Source of the DNA: Nitrospira_E sp052156535
Lineage (GTDB): Bacteria; Nitrospirota; Nitrospiria; Nitrospirales; UBA8639
NCBI RefSeq assembly: GCF_052156535.1
Contig: NZ_JBQKUP010000044.1
Span: forward strand, 314,521 to 378,520
Direction of reading: 5' to 3'
Length of the DNA: 64,000 nt
Shown: piece after piece, positions 36,425 to 45,607 of the stretch
How the letters are laid out: every line of letters starts with the position of its first letter
Position numbering within the stretch: the first letter of the stretch is position 1
Notes under the pieces: generated by a model
Told to the model about the DNA's origin: nothing
The model's input: only the letters and a program-made list of their open reading frames with translations
Databases searched by the model: none
Position numbers and translations under genes: made by a program

Positions 36425-37279
36425 TCATTGACCGGAGGTGTCTTGAAGGCGACGAATTTCTTCAGCCTGTTGGTCTACGATTTTTTGAAGCTCTCGCAAC
36501 TGGGAGTTCAGTGAATCTATGGTCATGGGTGGTTCAATATTTTTATGAGGGGTCGTTCGTGTGCGAGGCTGGGTTCGTTTATTCTCTTTCTTGACTGGGT
36601 TTAGAGGTTCGAGATTTTGATAGTTGATGATAATCCCATGGGACGTCGAGGGAATTGTCATGAAGTTTTGGACCTCTTCTGTCCTTATGCTAGCTTCCTG
36701 ATGGGTAAAGACCAGAGAGGTTGGCCGGAAACTTCGAGGAGTATTTTGCATTTTTTGAGATACCCCAGGGTAGGATTTTAAATTTTCCAAAGTCAACAGA
36801 AGAGTGGATGGAGGAAAAGCGGCGAGCATTCCCTGGGTCGGAAAATGCTGCGCATTAGTCGGTGGACACTTAAAATGGATAACTTCTTCTGGTGTGACCT
36901 GAGAAAATGCCCTGGATACGTGTGGTGCCAAAAAAATTATTTGAGATTGAGAGAATGCTGGAACGGGGTGGTGATTTGAAAGCAGTAATTGTTGGAGTAT
37001 GCCTTCCTCTTGGCTGATGGTCATGCCATTTAAAATCTTGGCAATAAGAGTTTCAGACAGAAATGCCGGATGCGTTGGAGCCTGCTTTAGAGCATGAGAT
37101 GTTGTGAGGGAAATAACGCACTCAGGCCCCTCATAGAGAACCGTTTCGACTTCAGGAGTCCAGGAGCACTGCAAATTGAAGATTGCCAGGGTAGCGATAA
37201 TCAAGCATCGTTTAGTGAATTCTAGCGGTTTGAAATGACTTAAAGACGGCGTGAATGAATGTGGCAGTGCTTGAGTCAC
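36425..37279 (-). CDS. Unknown exported protein with C-terminal coiled coil
   Basis: A 284-residue protein. A hydrophobic segment (about 24-40) ends in FNLQCSW, which resembles a lipobox but has Gln at -1, so lipidation is uncertain. The central domain has no recognised motif. A basic, Pro/Thr-rich linker (about 230-250) precedes a C-terminal coiled coil (LNSQLRELQKIVDQQAEEI). The layout suggests an envelope protein anchored at the N-terminus with an oligomerising tail. It lies downstream of the heme-oxygenase-fold gene with a 73-bp gap. Confidence 0.55.
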   Translation of the reverse strand: MTQALPHSFTPSLSHFKPLEFTKRCLIIATLAIFNLQCSWTPEVETVLYEGPECVISLTTSHALKQAPTHPAFLSETLIAKILNGMTISQEEGILQQLLLSNHHPVPAFSQSQIIFLAPHVSRAFSQVTPEEVIHFKCPPTNAQHFPTQGMLAAFPPSTLLLTLENLKSYPGVSQKMQNTPRSFRPTSLVFTHQEASIRTEEVQNFMTIPSTSHGIIINYQNLEPLNPVKKENKRTQPRTRTTPHKNIEPPMTIDSLNSQLRELQKIVDQQAEEIRRLQDTSGQ

Positions 37280-37352
37280 TTCGCCAGGTGTTCAGGAGAC
37301 AAGAGCCAGAATTTTCGTGACGGCAATGGAGGCCAGAAGCAAATGTAAATGA

Positions 37353-38099
37353 TTAGGCTTGTCGAATACCACAGGCACGGGCAATTCCCTCTTGATATCG
37401 TGACCACAAGTTCAATGCCTCTTCTAATAGCGAGAGTACCTTGATCTGATCACCGCTTTCATCGGTATGATGCGTCACCATGTCATATACCGTTTTCCGA
37501 GATCCTGCGGAAAACATATGTTGGGCACGAATATAATCCATAAATGCCGGTGATAAGCCTTGGTGCTGACTGAGATAATGTTTCCGGACAATATCTTCAA
37601 TCTCATCCTGGTTTTGTGCTTGCTTGGGATATAGCACTTCTTCCGGATCGTTGGCCGTTCCTTTTATGAAAATTGAAAGAACCGCCGCTCCCACCGACCA
37701 CTCTTCTTCCTGGCATATTTGATTTAACCATTCTCGATATCCACGGCTTGATGCCAACAGTTCCACATCTCGAAATCCAGCCCTATCAAAACCCAATCCA
37801 TTCATCATGTGAAGAAATAGTTCTTGGTGAGGCTGTCCAAGGGAGAATCCTCCGGTTTCCTCTTCGTAGATAATAGTGGCAAGCAGCCGACGTGCCTCCC
37901 ATGGAGGATTTTTCCCAAGAATCTGAGCGAGGAGTACAGAGAAATCGCGAACATAGACGACGTATTCCTGATGAAAAAAAATATTCAATTTTTCTTTAGT
38001 AATCGTGCTACCTTCAAGAAAGGGAGTGGCCCAATGATGTTTTCGACGCAGCACATCAAATATTCGGTCACGAAATTGTTCTGGTGAAAGTTTTCTCAT
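37353..38099 (-). CDS. Heme-oxygenase-fold metalloenzyme (iron-containing redox enzyme family, PqqC/CADD-like)
   Basis: A 248-residue all-helical protein of the TenA/PqqC/CADD superfamily. Candidate metal ligands appear in the expected order: Glu in IIYEEETGG, His in GQPHQELFLHM, Glu in EEEW, and His residues in RKHYLSQHQG and RAQHMFSAG. This pattern fits the dinuclear iron (HDO) branch that oxidatively cleaves or rearranges small substrates or its own side chains. The substrate is unknown. Start ATG 38099. It is divergent from a small conserved gene. Confidence 0.75.
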   Translation of the reverse strand: MRKLSPEQFRDRIFDVLRRKHHWATPFLEGSTITKEKLNIFFHQEYVVYVRDFSVLLAQILGKNPPWEARRLLATIIYEEETGGFSLGQPHQELFLHMMNGLGFDRAGFRDVELLASSRGYREWLNQICQEEEWSVGAAVLSIFIKGTANDPEEVLYPKQAQNQDEIEDIVRKHYLSQHQGLSPAFMDYIRAQHMFSAGSRKTVYDMVTHHTDESGDQIKVLSLLEEALNLWSRYQEGIARACGIRQA

Positions 38100-38238
38100 A
38101 CGGAGGGGTTATCCCTTATTACGGTCTATTTGCTTGAAATGAAAAGGTGGGCTTTTTAGTAAATATGGGATTATGATAGACATCCTACGTGCCTATGTAT
38201 TGATATCACATTATCACATATCAAAGGAGTCAGTAACA

Positions 38239-38523
38239 ATGCAACCTATTAACCTGGCCGATCCAGATGCCATTTTAGAATTTTTAGCGAACGTAACTCT
38301 ACGGGGCGAAGGGGTCACAGCCGAAAATTTAATGGAATATGTTATGGATGAGGGATTCACCGAGCCCACCTACTTAAGTGCCAAAGGCGAAGATCCTCTG
38401 GCATTTTACCAGGGACAACCCAATGCCTGGGGGATTTATCAAATCCGCGAATGGAAACGGGTTTTAATTATTTCTGGAGGAACAGGAAAGGTAAGACGAG
38501 CCCAGATTACCGAAACTCCTTAA
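38239..38523 (+). CDS. Unknown 94-residue protein
   Basis: A small acidic soluble protein beginning MQPINLADPDAILEFLANV and including a compact block DPLAFYQGQPNAWGIYQIRE. The start is secure: AAAGGAG stands 9 nt before ATG 38239; the earlier in-frame ATG at 38173 lacks such a site. No family recognised. It stands alone, divergent from the metalloenzyme gene. Confidence 0.65.
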   Translation: MQPINLADPDAILEFLANVTLRGEGVTAENLMEYVMDEGFTEPTYLSAKGEDPLAFYQGQPNAWGIYQIREWKRVLIISGGTGKVRRAQITETP

Positions 38524-38625
38524 GCATATCCAAACTTTGAGTAAGGTTTAGGTTTAGTGAGGAATGGCCCAATTTTTCTGATGAGTCGCGTTTCACTCCA
38601 ATTTTTTGTTGGAACAAAAAGCTTC

Positions 38626-39066
38626 TCAATACCAGCCTCCTATTAATTTCCCTTCTTCAAAGTAGAGATATCTGTGCTTAATCGTGCTTGAGTCAAGCCA
38701 GTCTTCATAGATCCATTCTTCTCGTCGTATCCCTTTTTCCGTATAGCTGACATTCATTTGATAAGGGGAACCCCAGGCATCCATCACTTGCTCGCGACTC
38801 ATCCCAGCCATGACAGATTTATCTTGTAGGTGCTGTTCAAAGGTTGGGTCAAGTAATCGTGGTACAACGCCCCATCCGACCATCCAGAGCCCAAAAGCTA
38901 CCAAAAAACCATATATTGTGAGCCGAACCGGGCGTCGACAGATCCATGGGGTGATTTGAGATTCGTGGCCTGTCGGCTGGGAGAGCTGTTCAGTCTCCGG
39001 GCGTGAAACGTTTCTCTCTGCAGATAGTGAGGGTGAAGACATTTTTAGATTTTCGTGTGTTATCAT
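38626..39066 (-). CDS. Membrane protein with BamE/SmpA-like domain
   Basis: A 146-residue protein with a cytoplasmic N-terminal tail (about 1-45), one TM helix (about 49-70) and a periplasmic C-terminal domain. The latter holds MAGMSREQVMDAWGSPY and ends YLYFEEGKLIGGWY, the helix-helix-beta pattern of SmpA/OmlA (BamE)-like domains. There is no lipobox, so it is not BamE itself but a membrane-anchored relative. The start could also be ATG at 39042. Its role in the envelope is inferred from the fold only. Confidence 0.6.
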   Translation of the reverse strand: MITHENLKMSSPSLSAERNVSRPETEQLSQPTGHESQITPWICRRPVRLTIYGFLVAFGLWMVGWGVVPRLLDPTFEQHLQDKSVMAGMSREQVMDAWGSPYQMNVSYTEKGIRREEWIYEDWLDSSTIKHRYLYFEEGKLIGGWY

Positions 39067-39128
39067 AATTAAGGTAATTTACTCAGTAATCTAACAGTGG
39101 ATTTCCAGGCGGGTCAAGGTAGAATTGT

Positions 39129-39482
39129 ATGTTTCTGGAAGTTGAACAGAACCCGAATTTTGAGGGTTCATATTTCATAAGGTTTAAGGAGTTAGGTCCT
39201 CCCCGGCGGGTGTCCCATATAAAATCCTATGATCGGATTTCCCAGGGGGAATGGTGTGTGGTGACGGGGTGGTGTGATGATCCTGATCAACCACTTTGTC
39301 CTGCTTATGCGCAAAGGGTAGAAGATTCAGGTGCAGGTTCAGCTTTTATTGTTTTTGGGGGAAATTGGGGTATTCGACTAAAACTCGCAACCGATGCCAA
39401 TGATTGGAATATTGAGGACGCCAATCAATGGGGCGAGGGCTATTTATCATTAGGAGAAGAACGGGATCTTAGATTTGAGTAA
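39129..39482 (+). CDS. Unknown 117-residue protein
   Basis: A soluble acidic protein starting MFLEVEQNPNFEGSYF, with alternating beta-strand patterning and a Trp/Cys-containing middle (GEWCVVTGWCDD). No signal peptide and no recognised family. AAGG lies 9 nt before the ATG at 39129. It sits between two minus-strand envelope genes. Confidence 0.55.
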   Translation: MFLEVEQNPNFEGSYFIRFKELGPPRRVSHIKSYDRISQGEWCVVTGWCDDPDQPLCPAYAQRVEDSGAGSAFIVFGGNWGIRLKLATDANDWNIEDANQWGEGYLSLGEERDLRFE

Positions 39483-39525
39483 GGTCGACGAAGGGTCAAA
39501 CTCTAAACAAAACTTGGGCAGAAGA

Positions 39526-40335
39526 TCAATCCTCATAGTGGGGTTGAGGAACGGATTTGATCGGTGCCGATGGAGCAGGAAGACGTTTCTGGAATTCTGG
39601 TGAAAAGGGGTTGAGGATGGGTTCATGAGTTAATCGTTGCTGAGTCCTGACGAGTTGAAGGCTTTGAGTCGAGATTTCCAGCCGGTCAATCGGAATGTCG
39701 ACAGAGAGGATATTGGGAATTCCATTAATGGCAAACATTTGGTAGGCCAGCGACCAGGTAAGCTTTTCTTTCCTTTGTTCTTTGACAATGAAATCGGCTT
39801 CCGGTGAAGGAGACCCCTTAAACAGCAGGACCCAGAGATTGGATCGGAAGGTTGGCGCTGACGGTTCTGTCGGAGGAACAAATTCAGGGACAAGGGAAGG
39901 AATATCTTGTAAGGGAACCGCAGGGGAAAATTCCACCTCGCATCGCTGAACATACAAGGTCGGAATGTTCTTGCCTTCATTTAAATCGGGAATATAGGAG
40001 AAGGAATAGCGAACTTGTATGCCATCCCGGGCATAGGTGTAAACATCTTCGCCATTTCCTGGTGAAACCAAATTTTTGAAATATTTTTCCCAATCGGGGA
40101 AGGTATAGTAGCTGAAAACGCGGAGGGCGGCTTTTCGGGATCGAACCGCCATCGGAGTTCCTAGTGTTTGACGTAGCTCTTCTTGTGTTAAACCTAAATA
40201 GCCGTCTTCAAAATAGGGTTTGGCTGAACCGGGGGTAGGCCACAAGATTCCCCCTATGCTACAAAGTATTGTAACTAATACGGCAAAAGCCACACATAAA
40301 AGTGGCCTTTTACAAAGTGGGAAGGAAAATGTCAT
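39526..40335 (-). CDS. Unknown secreted protein with an N-terminal BamE-like segment
   Basis: A 269-residue exported protein. The signal peptide runs about 10-38 and ends PGSAKPYFED. Directly after it comes YLGLTQEELRQTLGTP, the same helix-turn pattern as BamE/SmpA-like domains. A Pro-rich linker (about 160-172) precedes a second beta-rich domain, and the C-terminus is Pro-rich. It shares the BamE-like motif with the gene at 38626-39066, suggesting related envelope roles. No homologue can be named. Confidence 0.6.
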   Translation of the reverse strand: MTFSFPLCKRPLLCVAFAVLVTILCSIGGILWPTPGSAKPYFEDGYLGLTQEELRQTLGTPMAVRSRKAALRVFSYYTFPDWEKYFKNLVSPGNGEDVYTYARDGIQVRYSFSYIPDLNEGKNIPTLYVQRCEVEFSPAVPLQDIPSLVPEFVPPTEPSAPTFRSNLWVLLFKGSPSPEADFIVKEQRKEKLTWSLAYQMFAINGIPNILSVDIPIDRLEISTQSLQLVRTQQRLTHEPILNPFSPEFQKRLPAPSAPIKSVPQPHYED

Positions 40336-40469
40336 AAAAAGATAGTGAATTTCGTAATCCTATTTCTTGAAATTCCTAGAAGTCAAGAATGGGGGGATGA
40401 GAAAGGGCTGATAAGCCTTGAGTTGTTGACCGTGAGTTGGGATGATTTTTGAATGATGAGGGGGTAAGA

Positions 40470-43400
40470 ATGAGCACATTAGAAGCGGCTTTAGAATCTC
40501 GAATCCTTGTGCTGGATGGAGCCATGGGTACCATGATTCAGGCCCATAGTCTGAGTGAAGGGGATTTTCGCGGGACGCGTTTCGTGGATCATGCCTGTGA
40601 TGTCAAAGGCAATAATGACCTGCTAAGCCTGACCCAACCAAAAATTATTGAAGATATCCATGTACAATACCTTCAGGCTGGCGCCGATATCATCGAGACA
40701 AATACCTTTAATTCCAATGCCATTTCTCTAACCGATTATCAGATGGAGGATTTGGCCTATGATTTAAATCTGGCAGGGGCACAATTGGCCAAGCGTGCGG
40801 TGAATCGGGTACAGGCAGAGAGGCCAGGTCGGACTTGTTGGGTCGCCGGGGCCTTAGGCCCCACCAATCGAACTGCATCGATGTCGCCTGATGTGAATAA
40901 TCCGGCATTTCGAGCGGTCACCTTCGATGACTTAGCCGCAGCGTATTATGATCAGGTTCGGGGTTTGGTGGAAGGTGGCGCCGACCTTCTTCTGGTCGAA
41001 ACCATTTTTGATACGTTGAATGCGAAAGCCGCTTTTTATGCTATTGCCCAGTACAGCGAAGAAGTGCACCGCCAATTCCCTATTATGGCGTCAGTCACGA
41101 TTACGGATCTCAGTGGCCGGACGTTATCAGGCCAACTGATCGAGGCGTTTTGGAATTCCATTTCTCATGCCAATCTTTTGAGTGTGGGGATTAATTGCGC
41201 GCTAGGGGCCAAACAAATGCGCCCCTATATTGAAGAGCTTTCCAAAGTGGCGCCTGTCTATATCAGTTGTTATCCCAATGCGGGATTGCCTAATGCCTTC
41301 GGGGGGTTCGATGAGACGCCAGAGCGAATGGGGGGAGATCTTCGCGATTTTGCCAGCCAAGGGTGGGTCAATATTGTGGGCGGATGCTGCGGGAGTACGC
41401 CCGAGCATATTCGAGCGATTGCGGGAGGGGTCAAAGATTATGCCCCGCACAAAAAAACCCATGTTCCCCGTCTCACCCGGTTGAGCGGATTTGAACCACT
41501 AACAATTAGACCAGAAGGGAATTTTGTCAATATTGGTGAACGGACCAATGTGACGGGTTCACCGAAATTTGCCAAATTGATTCTCAACGGGAAACTTGAG
41601 GAAGCCTTGGCTGTGGCGCGCCAGCAAGTCGAAGGAGGAGCGCAAATCATCGATGTGAATATGGATGAAGGGCTCTTGGATTCCCAAAAAGCCATGGTAG
41701 AATTTTTAAATTTGATCGGATCCGAGCCGGATATTGCTCGTGTTCCCATTATGATTGATAGCTCAAAGTGGTCGGTCATTGAGGCGGGACTCAAGTGTAT
41801 TCAAGGCAAGGGTGTCGTCAATTCCATTAGTCTCAAGGAAGGCGAGGACCAATTCCTGGAGCAGGCTCGGGAGATTCGCCGCTTTGGTGCTGCCGTGGTG
41901 GTAATGGCATTCGACGAAACAGGTCAAGCAGACACGCTTGACCGAAAAGTGGAGATCTGTACGAGGGCCTATCGTCTCCTGACGGAGAAGGTGAACTTTC
42001 CGCCTGAGGACATTATTTTCGATCCCAACATTTTGACGGTCGCAACTGGCATGGAGGAACACAATGCCTATGCCGTGAATTACATTGAGGCCACGAGGCA
42101 AATCAAAGCCACGTTACCTTTCTGCAAAGTCAGCGGTGGAGTCAGCAATATTTCCTTTTCCTTCCGGGGAAATAATACGGTGCGCGAAGCCATCCATTCC
42201 GCCTTTCTCTACCATGCCATCAAGGCGGGGATGGACATGGGAATTGTGAATGCCGGCCAATTGGGAGTGTATGAAGAAATTCCCAAAGACCTCCTCAAAT
42301 TAGTAGAGGATGTCTTGTTGAATCGTCGGCCGGAAGCTACTGAGGAATTGGTTACCTTCGCGGAGACGGTCAAACAACAGGGCAAAGCAGCTGTGATTGA
42401 TGATGTGTGGCGCCAGGGCACGGTAGAAGAACGTCTCTCGCATGCGTTAGTGAAGGGGCTTGTCGAATTCATTGATGCCGATGTGGAGGAAGCCCGTCAG
42501 AAATACCCTAAGCCTCTGGATGTCATTGAGGGGCCTTTAATGGATGGGATGAATGTGATCGGCGAGTTGTTTGGCGCAGGGAAAATGTTTTTGCCTCAGG
42601 TGGTCAAAAGCGCGCGAGTCATGAAAAAAGCTGTGGCGTATTTGTTGCCGTTTATGGATGCGGAAAAAGTTGAAGGTGAGAGTCGAAGCCAGGGTAAGAT
42701 TCTGCTCGCGACAGTAAAGGGCGACGTGCATGACATTGGGAAAAACATCGTCGGTGTCGTGCTGGCCTGCAATAACTATGAAGTTCTCGATCTGGGCGTG
42801 ATGGTTTCCTGCGACAAAATACTGCAAACTGCTCGACAGGAAAAAGTGGATCTGATTGGCCTGAGTGGACTGATTACTCCTTCCTTGGATGAAATGGTTC
42901 ATAATGCACGAGAGATGGCTCGAGAAGGTTTTTCCATTCCTCTGCTAATTGGCGGAGCCACCACAAGCAAGGCCCATACCGCGGTGAAGATTGCGCCTGG
43001 GTATACCAGCCCAGTCGTGCATGTATTAGATGCGTCTTTAGCGGTTAATGTCGTGCGCAAGTTAATGAGCCCGGAAGATAAAACCGCTTTTGTGCAGGAT
43101 GTGCAGGCGAAACAACAGAAAACGCGGGAAGCCTATCTATCCAAGACAACGGCCAAAAAATTTGTATCATTGGAGGAAGCGAGAACGCGGCGGTTTGACA
43201 TTGATTGGGAGGCGACGTCCATTGCCAAACCCAGGGTCCTTGGTCCCAAAGTTCTTGAGCATGTATCACTTGAAACGCTTGTTCCTATCATTGACTGGTC
43301 CCCCTTTTTTCACGCCTGGCAATTGCGCGGGAAATTTCCGAAAATTTTTGAAGACCCCGTGGTTGGGCCAAAAGCCAAAGAACTCTTTGACGATGCTCAA

Positions 43401-44141
43401 AAGCTCTTGCAGGAAATCATTGATCGAAACTTGCTTGCGGCCAAAGGTGTCTATGGATTGTTTCCAGCCAATAGTCAGGGCGATGACATTATCATCTACA
43501 AAGATGAGACGCGTTCCGAGGGTGTGTCAGTCTTTCATACTTTGCGCCAGCAAATAGAAAAGCCTCAAGGGGATTTTTATTATGCATTGGCTGATTTTGT
43601 GGCCCCGCAGTTCAGCGGAAAGGCGGACTATATCGGTGGTTTTGCCGTCACGGCCGGCCTCGGGATCGAAGCCCTCTGTCAGCGTTTTGAACAGGATCAT
43701 GATGACTATAACGCTATTATGGCTAAGTCTTTGGCCGATCGATTAGCCGAAGCCTTTGCGGAATGGCTCCACCGTGAAGTACGGCAGGAATGGGGATTTG
43801 GCCAAGATGAGCAATTGACCAACGAGGAGCTGATTCAAGAAAAGTATCGTGGAATTCGCCCCGCGCCGGGGTATCCGGCCTGTCCGGACCATACTGAGAA
43901 ACAGCATTTGTTTGAGTTATTGCATGTTGAGAAAACCGTAGGTATTCAGCTGACAGAATCCTTTGCCATGTATCCGGCTGCGTCAGTCAGTGGTTTCTAT
44001 TTTGCGCATCCCCAAGCCAAATACTTTTCCGTTGGAAAAGTGCAGCAGGATCAAATCCAAGATTATGCCAAGCGGAAAGGGATGGATGTCTCGGTGGTGG
44101 AACGCTGGCTTTCCCCAAACTTGTCCTATGACCCTACTTGA
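40470..44141 (+). CDS. metH: Cobalamin-dependent methionine synthase
   Basis: A 1223-residue full-length MetH. Domain order: homocysteine-binding (about 1-330, starting RILVLDGAMGTMIQ, with zinc Cys in GINCALGA and GGCCGSTPEH), then methyl-folate-binding (about 345-610, NIGERTNVTGSPKF). Next comes the cobalamin domain (about 640-890) with the axial-His motif GDVHDIGKN, and last the activation domain with RPAPGYPACPDHTEK for AdoMet. It transfers methyl from folate to homocysteine. ATG 40470 is preferred over TTG 40449 because GAGGGGG stands 5 nt upstream. No riboswitch was recognised in the leader. Confidence 0.97.
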   Translation: MSTLEAALESRILVLDGAMGTMIQAHSLSEGDFRGTRFVDHACDVKGNNDLLSLTQPKIIEDIHVQYLQAGADIIETNTFNSNAISLTDYQMEDLAYDLNLAGAQLAKRAVNRVQAERPGRTCWVAGALGPTNRTASMSPDVNNPAFRAVTFDDLAAAYYDQVRGLVEGGADLLLVETIFDTLNAKAAFYAIAQYSEEVHRQFPIMASVTITDLSGRTLSGQLIEAFWNSISHANLLSVGINCALGAKQMRPYIEELSKVAPVYISCYPNAGLPNAFGGFDETPERMGGDLRDFASQGWVNIVGGCCGSTPEHIRAIAGGVKDYAPHKKTHVPRLTRLSGFEPLTIRPEGNFVNIGERTNVTGSPKFAKLILNGKLEEALAVARQQVEGGAQIIDVNMDEGLLDSQKAMVEFLNLIGSEPDIARVPIMIDSSKWSVIEAGLKCIQGKGVVNSISLKEGEDQFLEQAREIRRFGAAVVVMAFDETGQADTLDRKVEICTRAYRLLTEKVNFPPEDIIFDPNILTVATGMEEHNAYAVNYIEATRQIKATLPFCKVSGGVSNISFSFRGNNTVREAIHSAFLYHAIKAGMDMGIVNAGQLGVYEEIPKDLLKLVEDVLLNRRPEATEELVTFAETVKQQGKAAVIDDVWRQGTVEERLSHALVKGLVEFIDADVEEARQKYPKPLDVIEGPLMDGMNVIGELFGAGKMFLPQVVKSARVMKKAVAYLLPFMDAEKVEGESRSQGKILLATVKGDVHDIGKNIVGVVLACNNYEVLDLGVMVSCDKILQTARQEKVDLIGLSGLITPSLDEMVHNAREMAREGFSIPLLIGGATTSKAHTAVKIAPGYTSPVVHVLDASLAVNVVRKLMSPEDKTAFVQDVQAKQQKTREAYLSKTTAKKFVSLEEARTRRFDIDWEATSIAKPRVLGPKVLEHVSLETLVPIIDWSPFFHAWQLRGKFPKIFEDPVVGPKAKELFDDAQKLLQEIIDRNLLAAKGVYGLFPANSQGDDIIIYKDETRSEGVSVFHTLRQQIEKPQGDFYYALADFVAPQFSGKADYIGGFAVTAGLGIEALCQRFEQDHDDYNAIMAKSLADRLAEAFAEWLHREVRQEWGFGQDEQLTNEELIQEKYRGIRPAPGYPACPDHTEKQHLFELLHVEKTVGIQLTESFAMYPAASVSGFYFAHPQAKYFSVGKVQQDQIQDYAKRKGMDVSVVERWLSPNLSYDPT

Positions 44142-44252
44142 GGATATGGAGAATTTTGACTTTCTATTTTTGAGAGTGGGGGGATCCCTCTATTAAACCT
44201 TTGGGAGAGGGACAGGAGGAGTGTTATGAAGCTGGTCTGAAATCTATGAGTG

Positions 44253-44471
44253 CTAATCCGGATCAGAGTATCGTTGGCCACTTTCACCCGACCAACGGCT
44301 GATCCCGATTTCTTGAGATTCCCATAAGGCCTGAATTTCTTGAGCTGCCAAATCCGCTTCCTTTGTCCGCTCTTCACCTTCAGGTAATTCCTGAATTTCT
44401 TTTAAGAGGGCCTGGCTTGGCTCTGGACCGCGCCCTCGCGGGGAGTTTTTGAGTAACACATTGATTGGCAT
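44253..44471 (-). CDS. Unknown 72-residue protein
   Basis: A small charged protein (MPINVLLKNSPRGRGPEPSQ...) with a helical middle rich in Glu. GAGG stands 5 nt before ATG 44471, supporting translation. No family recognised. It is convergent with metH. Confidence 0.5.
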   Translation of the reverse strand: MPINVLLKNSPRGRGPEPSQALLKEIQELPEGEERTKEADLAAQEIQALWESQEIGISRWSGESGQRYSDPD

Positions 44472-44759
44472 AGTTACCTCATGTTGTATCGTAATGCTTC
44501 ATGGATAGCGCCTCGTCACGTGGACTGTCAAGTCTGATAAAGGAAAGAAATTGTCTGGCTAGAATGGCCGATTGTAAATGTCCCATCTACGTGAGAATTT
44601 CTTTGTTCATTTGGACAGCCTACTTCAAATGAAATCTATGAAAATTTTTGTCCCTGGCTGGTAGCGTTTTATTAGGCAAGGCTTCTTTAGTGTCCCAATA
44701 GTGGAGAAAATTCTGTCAACTCCGCTCTACCGTCTATGTCCTGATAAGCATGCTTTAGG

Positions 44760-45272
44760 CTAGACCAAAATCGGTTGGAGGTTGTCGGGGCATTCAAGCA
44801 TTGAAGATTTAATTGGGTGGCTAATGCTCTGAAGGGCTTTCACGATCCATTGATATCGTTCTTCAGCCCAACTATCGAATGCAGAAGAATTTTCAAATAC
44901 CAAGTCCCAGGCGGGGACCGAGTCCAATAGCAATAATTGATGGGGAGCGTTTTGTCCTGGAAAATACACCACCAAGACTGCCGATTTCCCCATGAGACTG
45001 ATATCCGTAAACATATGAATCATGGCTTGGGCAGGAAGCTCAACTGTGCGGGAGGCGGCTTCAACGATTGGACCATAAATACGATGGAGGAGTTGTTGGG
45101 TCGTTTCATAAGGCGATTTGCTCTGATGGAGGTGAGGATTTGGAGCCTCACCTAGGAGGTTCGTCACCAGATATTGGAGGGCTTCCCATGAGGGCATTGA
45201 CCCGGAATTGACTAGCGAATCCATTAAGTAGGACATCCAATTGCGGCATTCAGGCATGATTGTATTGCTCAT
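44760..45272 (-). CDS. Unknown 170-residue protein
   Basis: A soluble, mostly helical protein with a central hydrophobic beta stretch (SAVLVVYFPG) and the block YETTQQLLHRIYGPIVEAAS. No signal peptide and no recognised family. GAGG lies 8 nt before ATG 45272, so the start is well supported. It faces away from the radical SAM genes on the other side of a 335-bp AT-rich region, so the two may share a divergent control region. Confidence 0.6.
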   Translation of the reverse strand: MSNTIMPECRNWMSYLMDSLVNSGSMPSWEALQYLVTNLLGEAPNPHLHQSKSPYETTQQLLHRIYGPIVEAASRTVELPAQAMIHMFTDISLMGKSAVLVVYFPGQNAPHQLLLLDSVPAWDLVFENSSAFDSWAEERYQWIVKALQSISHPIKSSMLECPDNLQPILV

Positions 45273-45607
45273 GGTTATTTCCTCACAGCCATTTCTTAGG
45301 GATCCTAAGAAATTTTAGAGTTGTTGATGAAGAGTACGCTACCAGACAAGGAAGGAATTCCAAGGGCAGATGGGTAATTTTAATATGAAGATATTATTCG
45401 GTCAAATATTAATTTCTTTCAATACTGTTTGACCGTGCAATTGGCCTTGACCATGGTTTTTTCAAGGACTTAGAATGGGGCATCTATCTAATGAAAAAAA
45501 CTAATAAAAATCAATGAGTTATTTTAGGATAAGAAATAGGGATGAATTAGGTCGTTCATGGTTTCGATTTGAAAATGCGAATAAATAATTTTACCTAAGG
45601 TGTTAAA
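45273..45607. other. AT-rich divergent control region
   Basis: 335 bp between a leftward unknown gene and the rightward radical SAM pair. No gene. The AT-rich stretch from about 45380 to 45605 is the likely site of promoters in both directions, but no hexamer pair with correct spacing could be fixed. AAGG lies 7 nt before the first radical SAM start. Confidence 0.45.

Noticed and set aside
40336..40469. Possible cobalamin or SAM riboswitch before metH
   Set aside because: Neither the B12-box nor the SAM-I core could be found in the leader.
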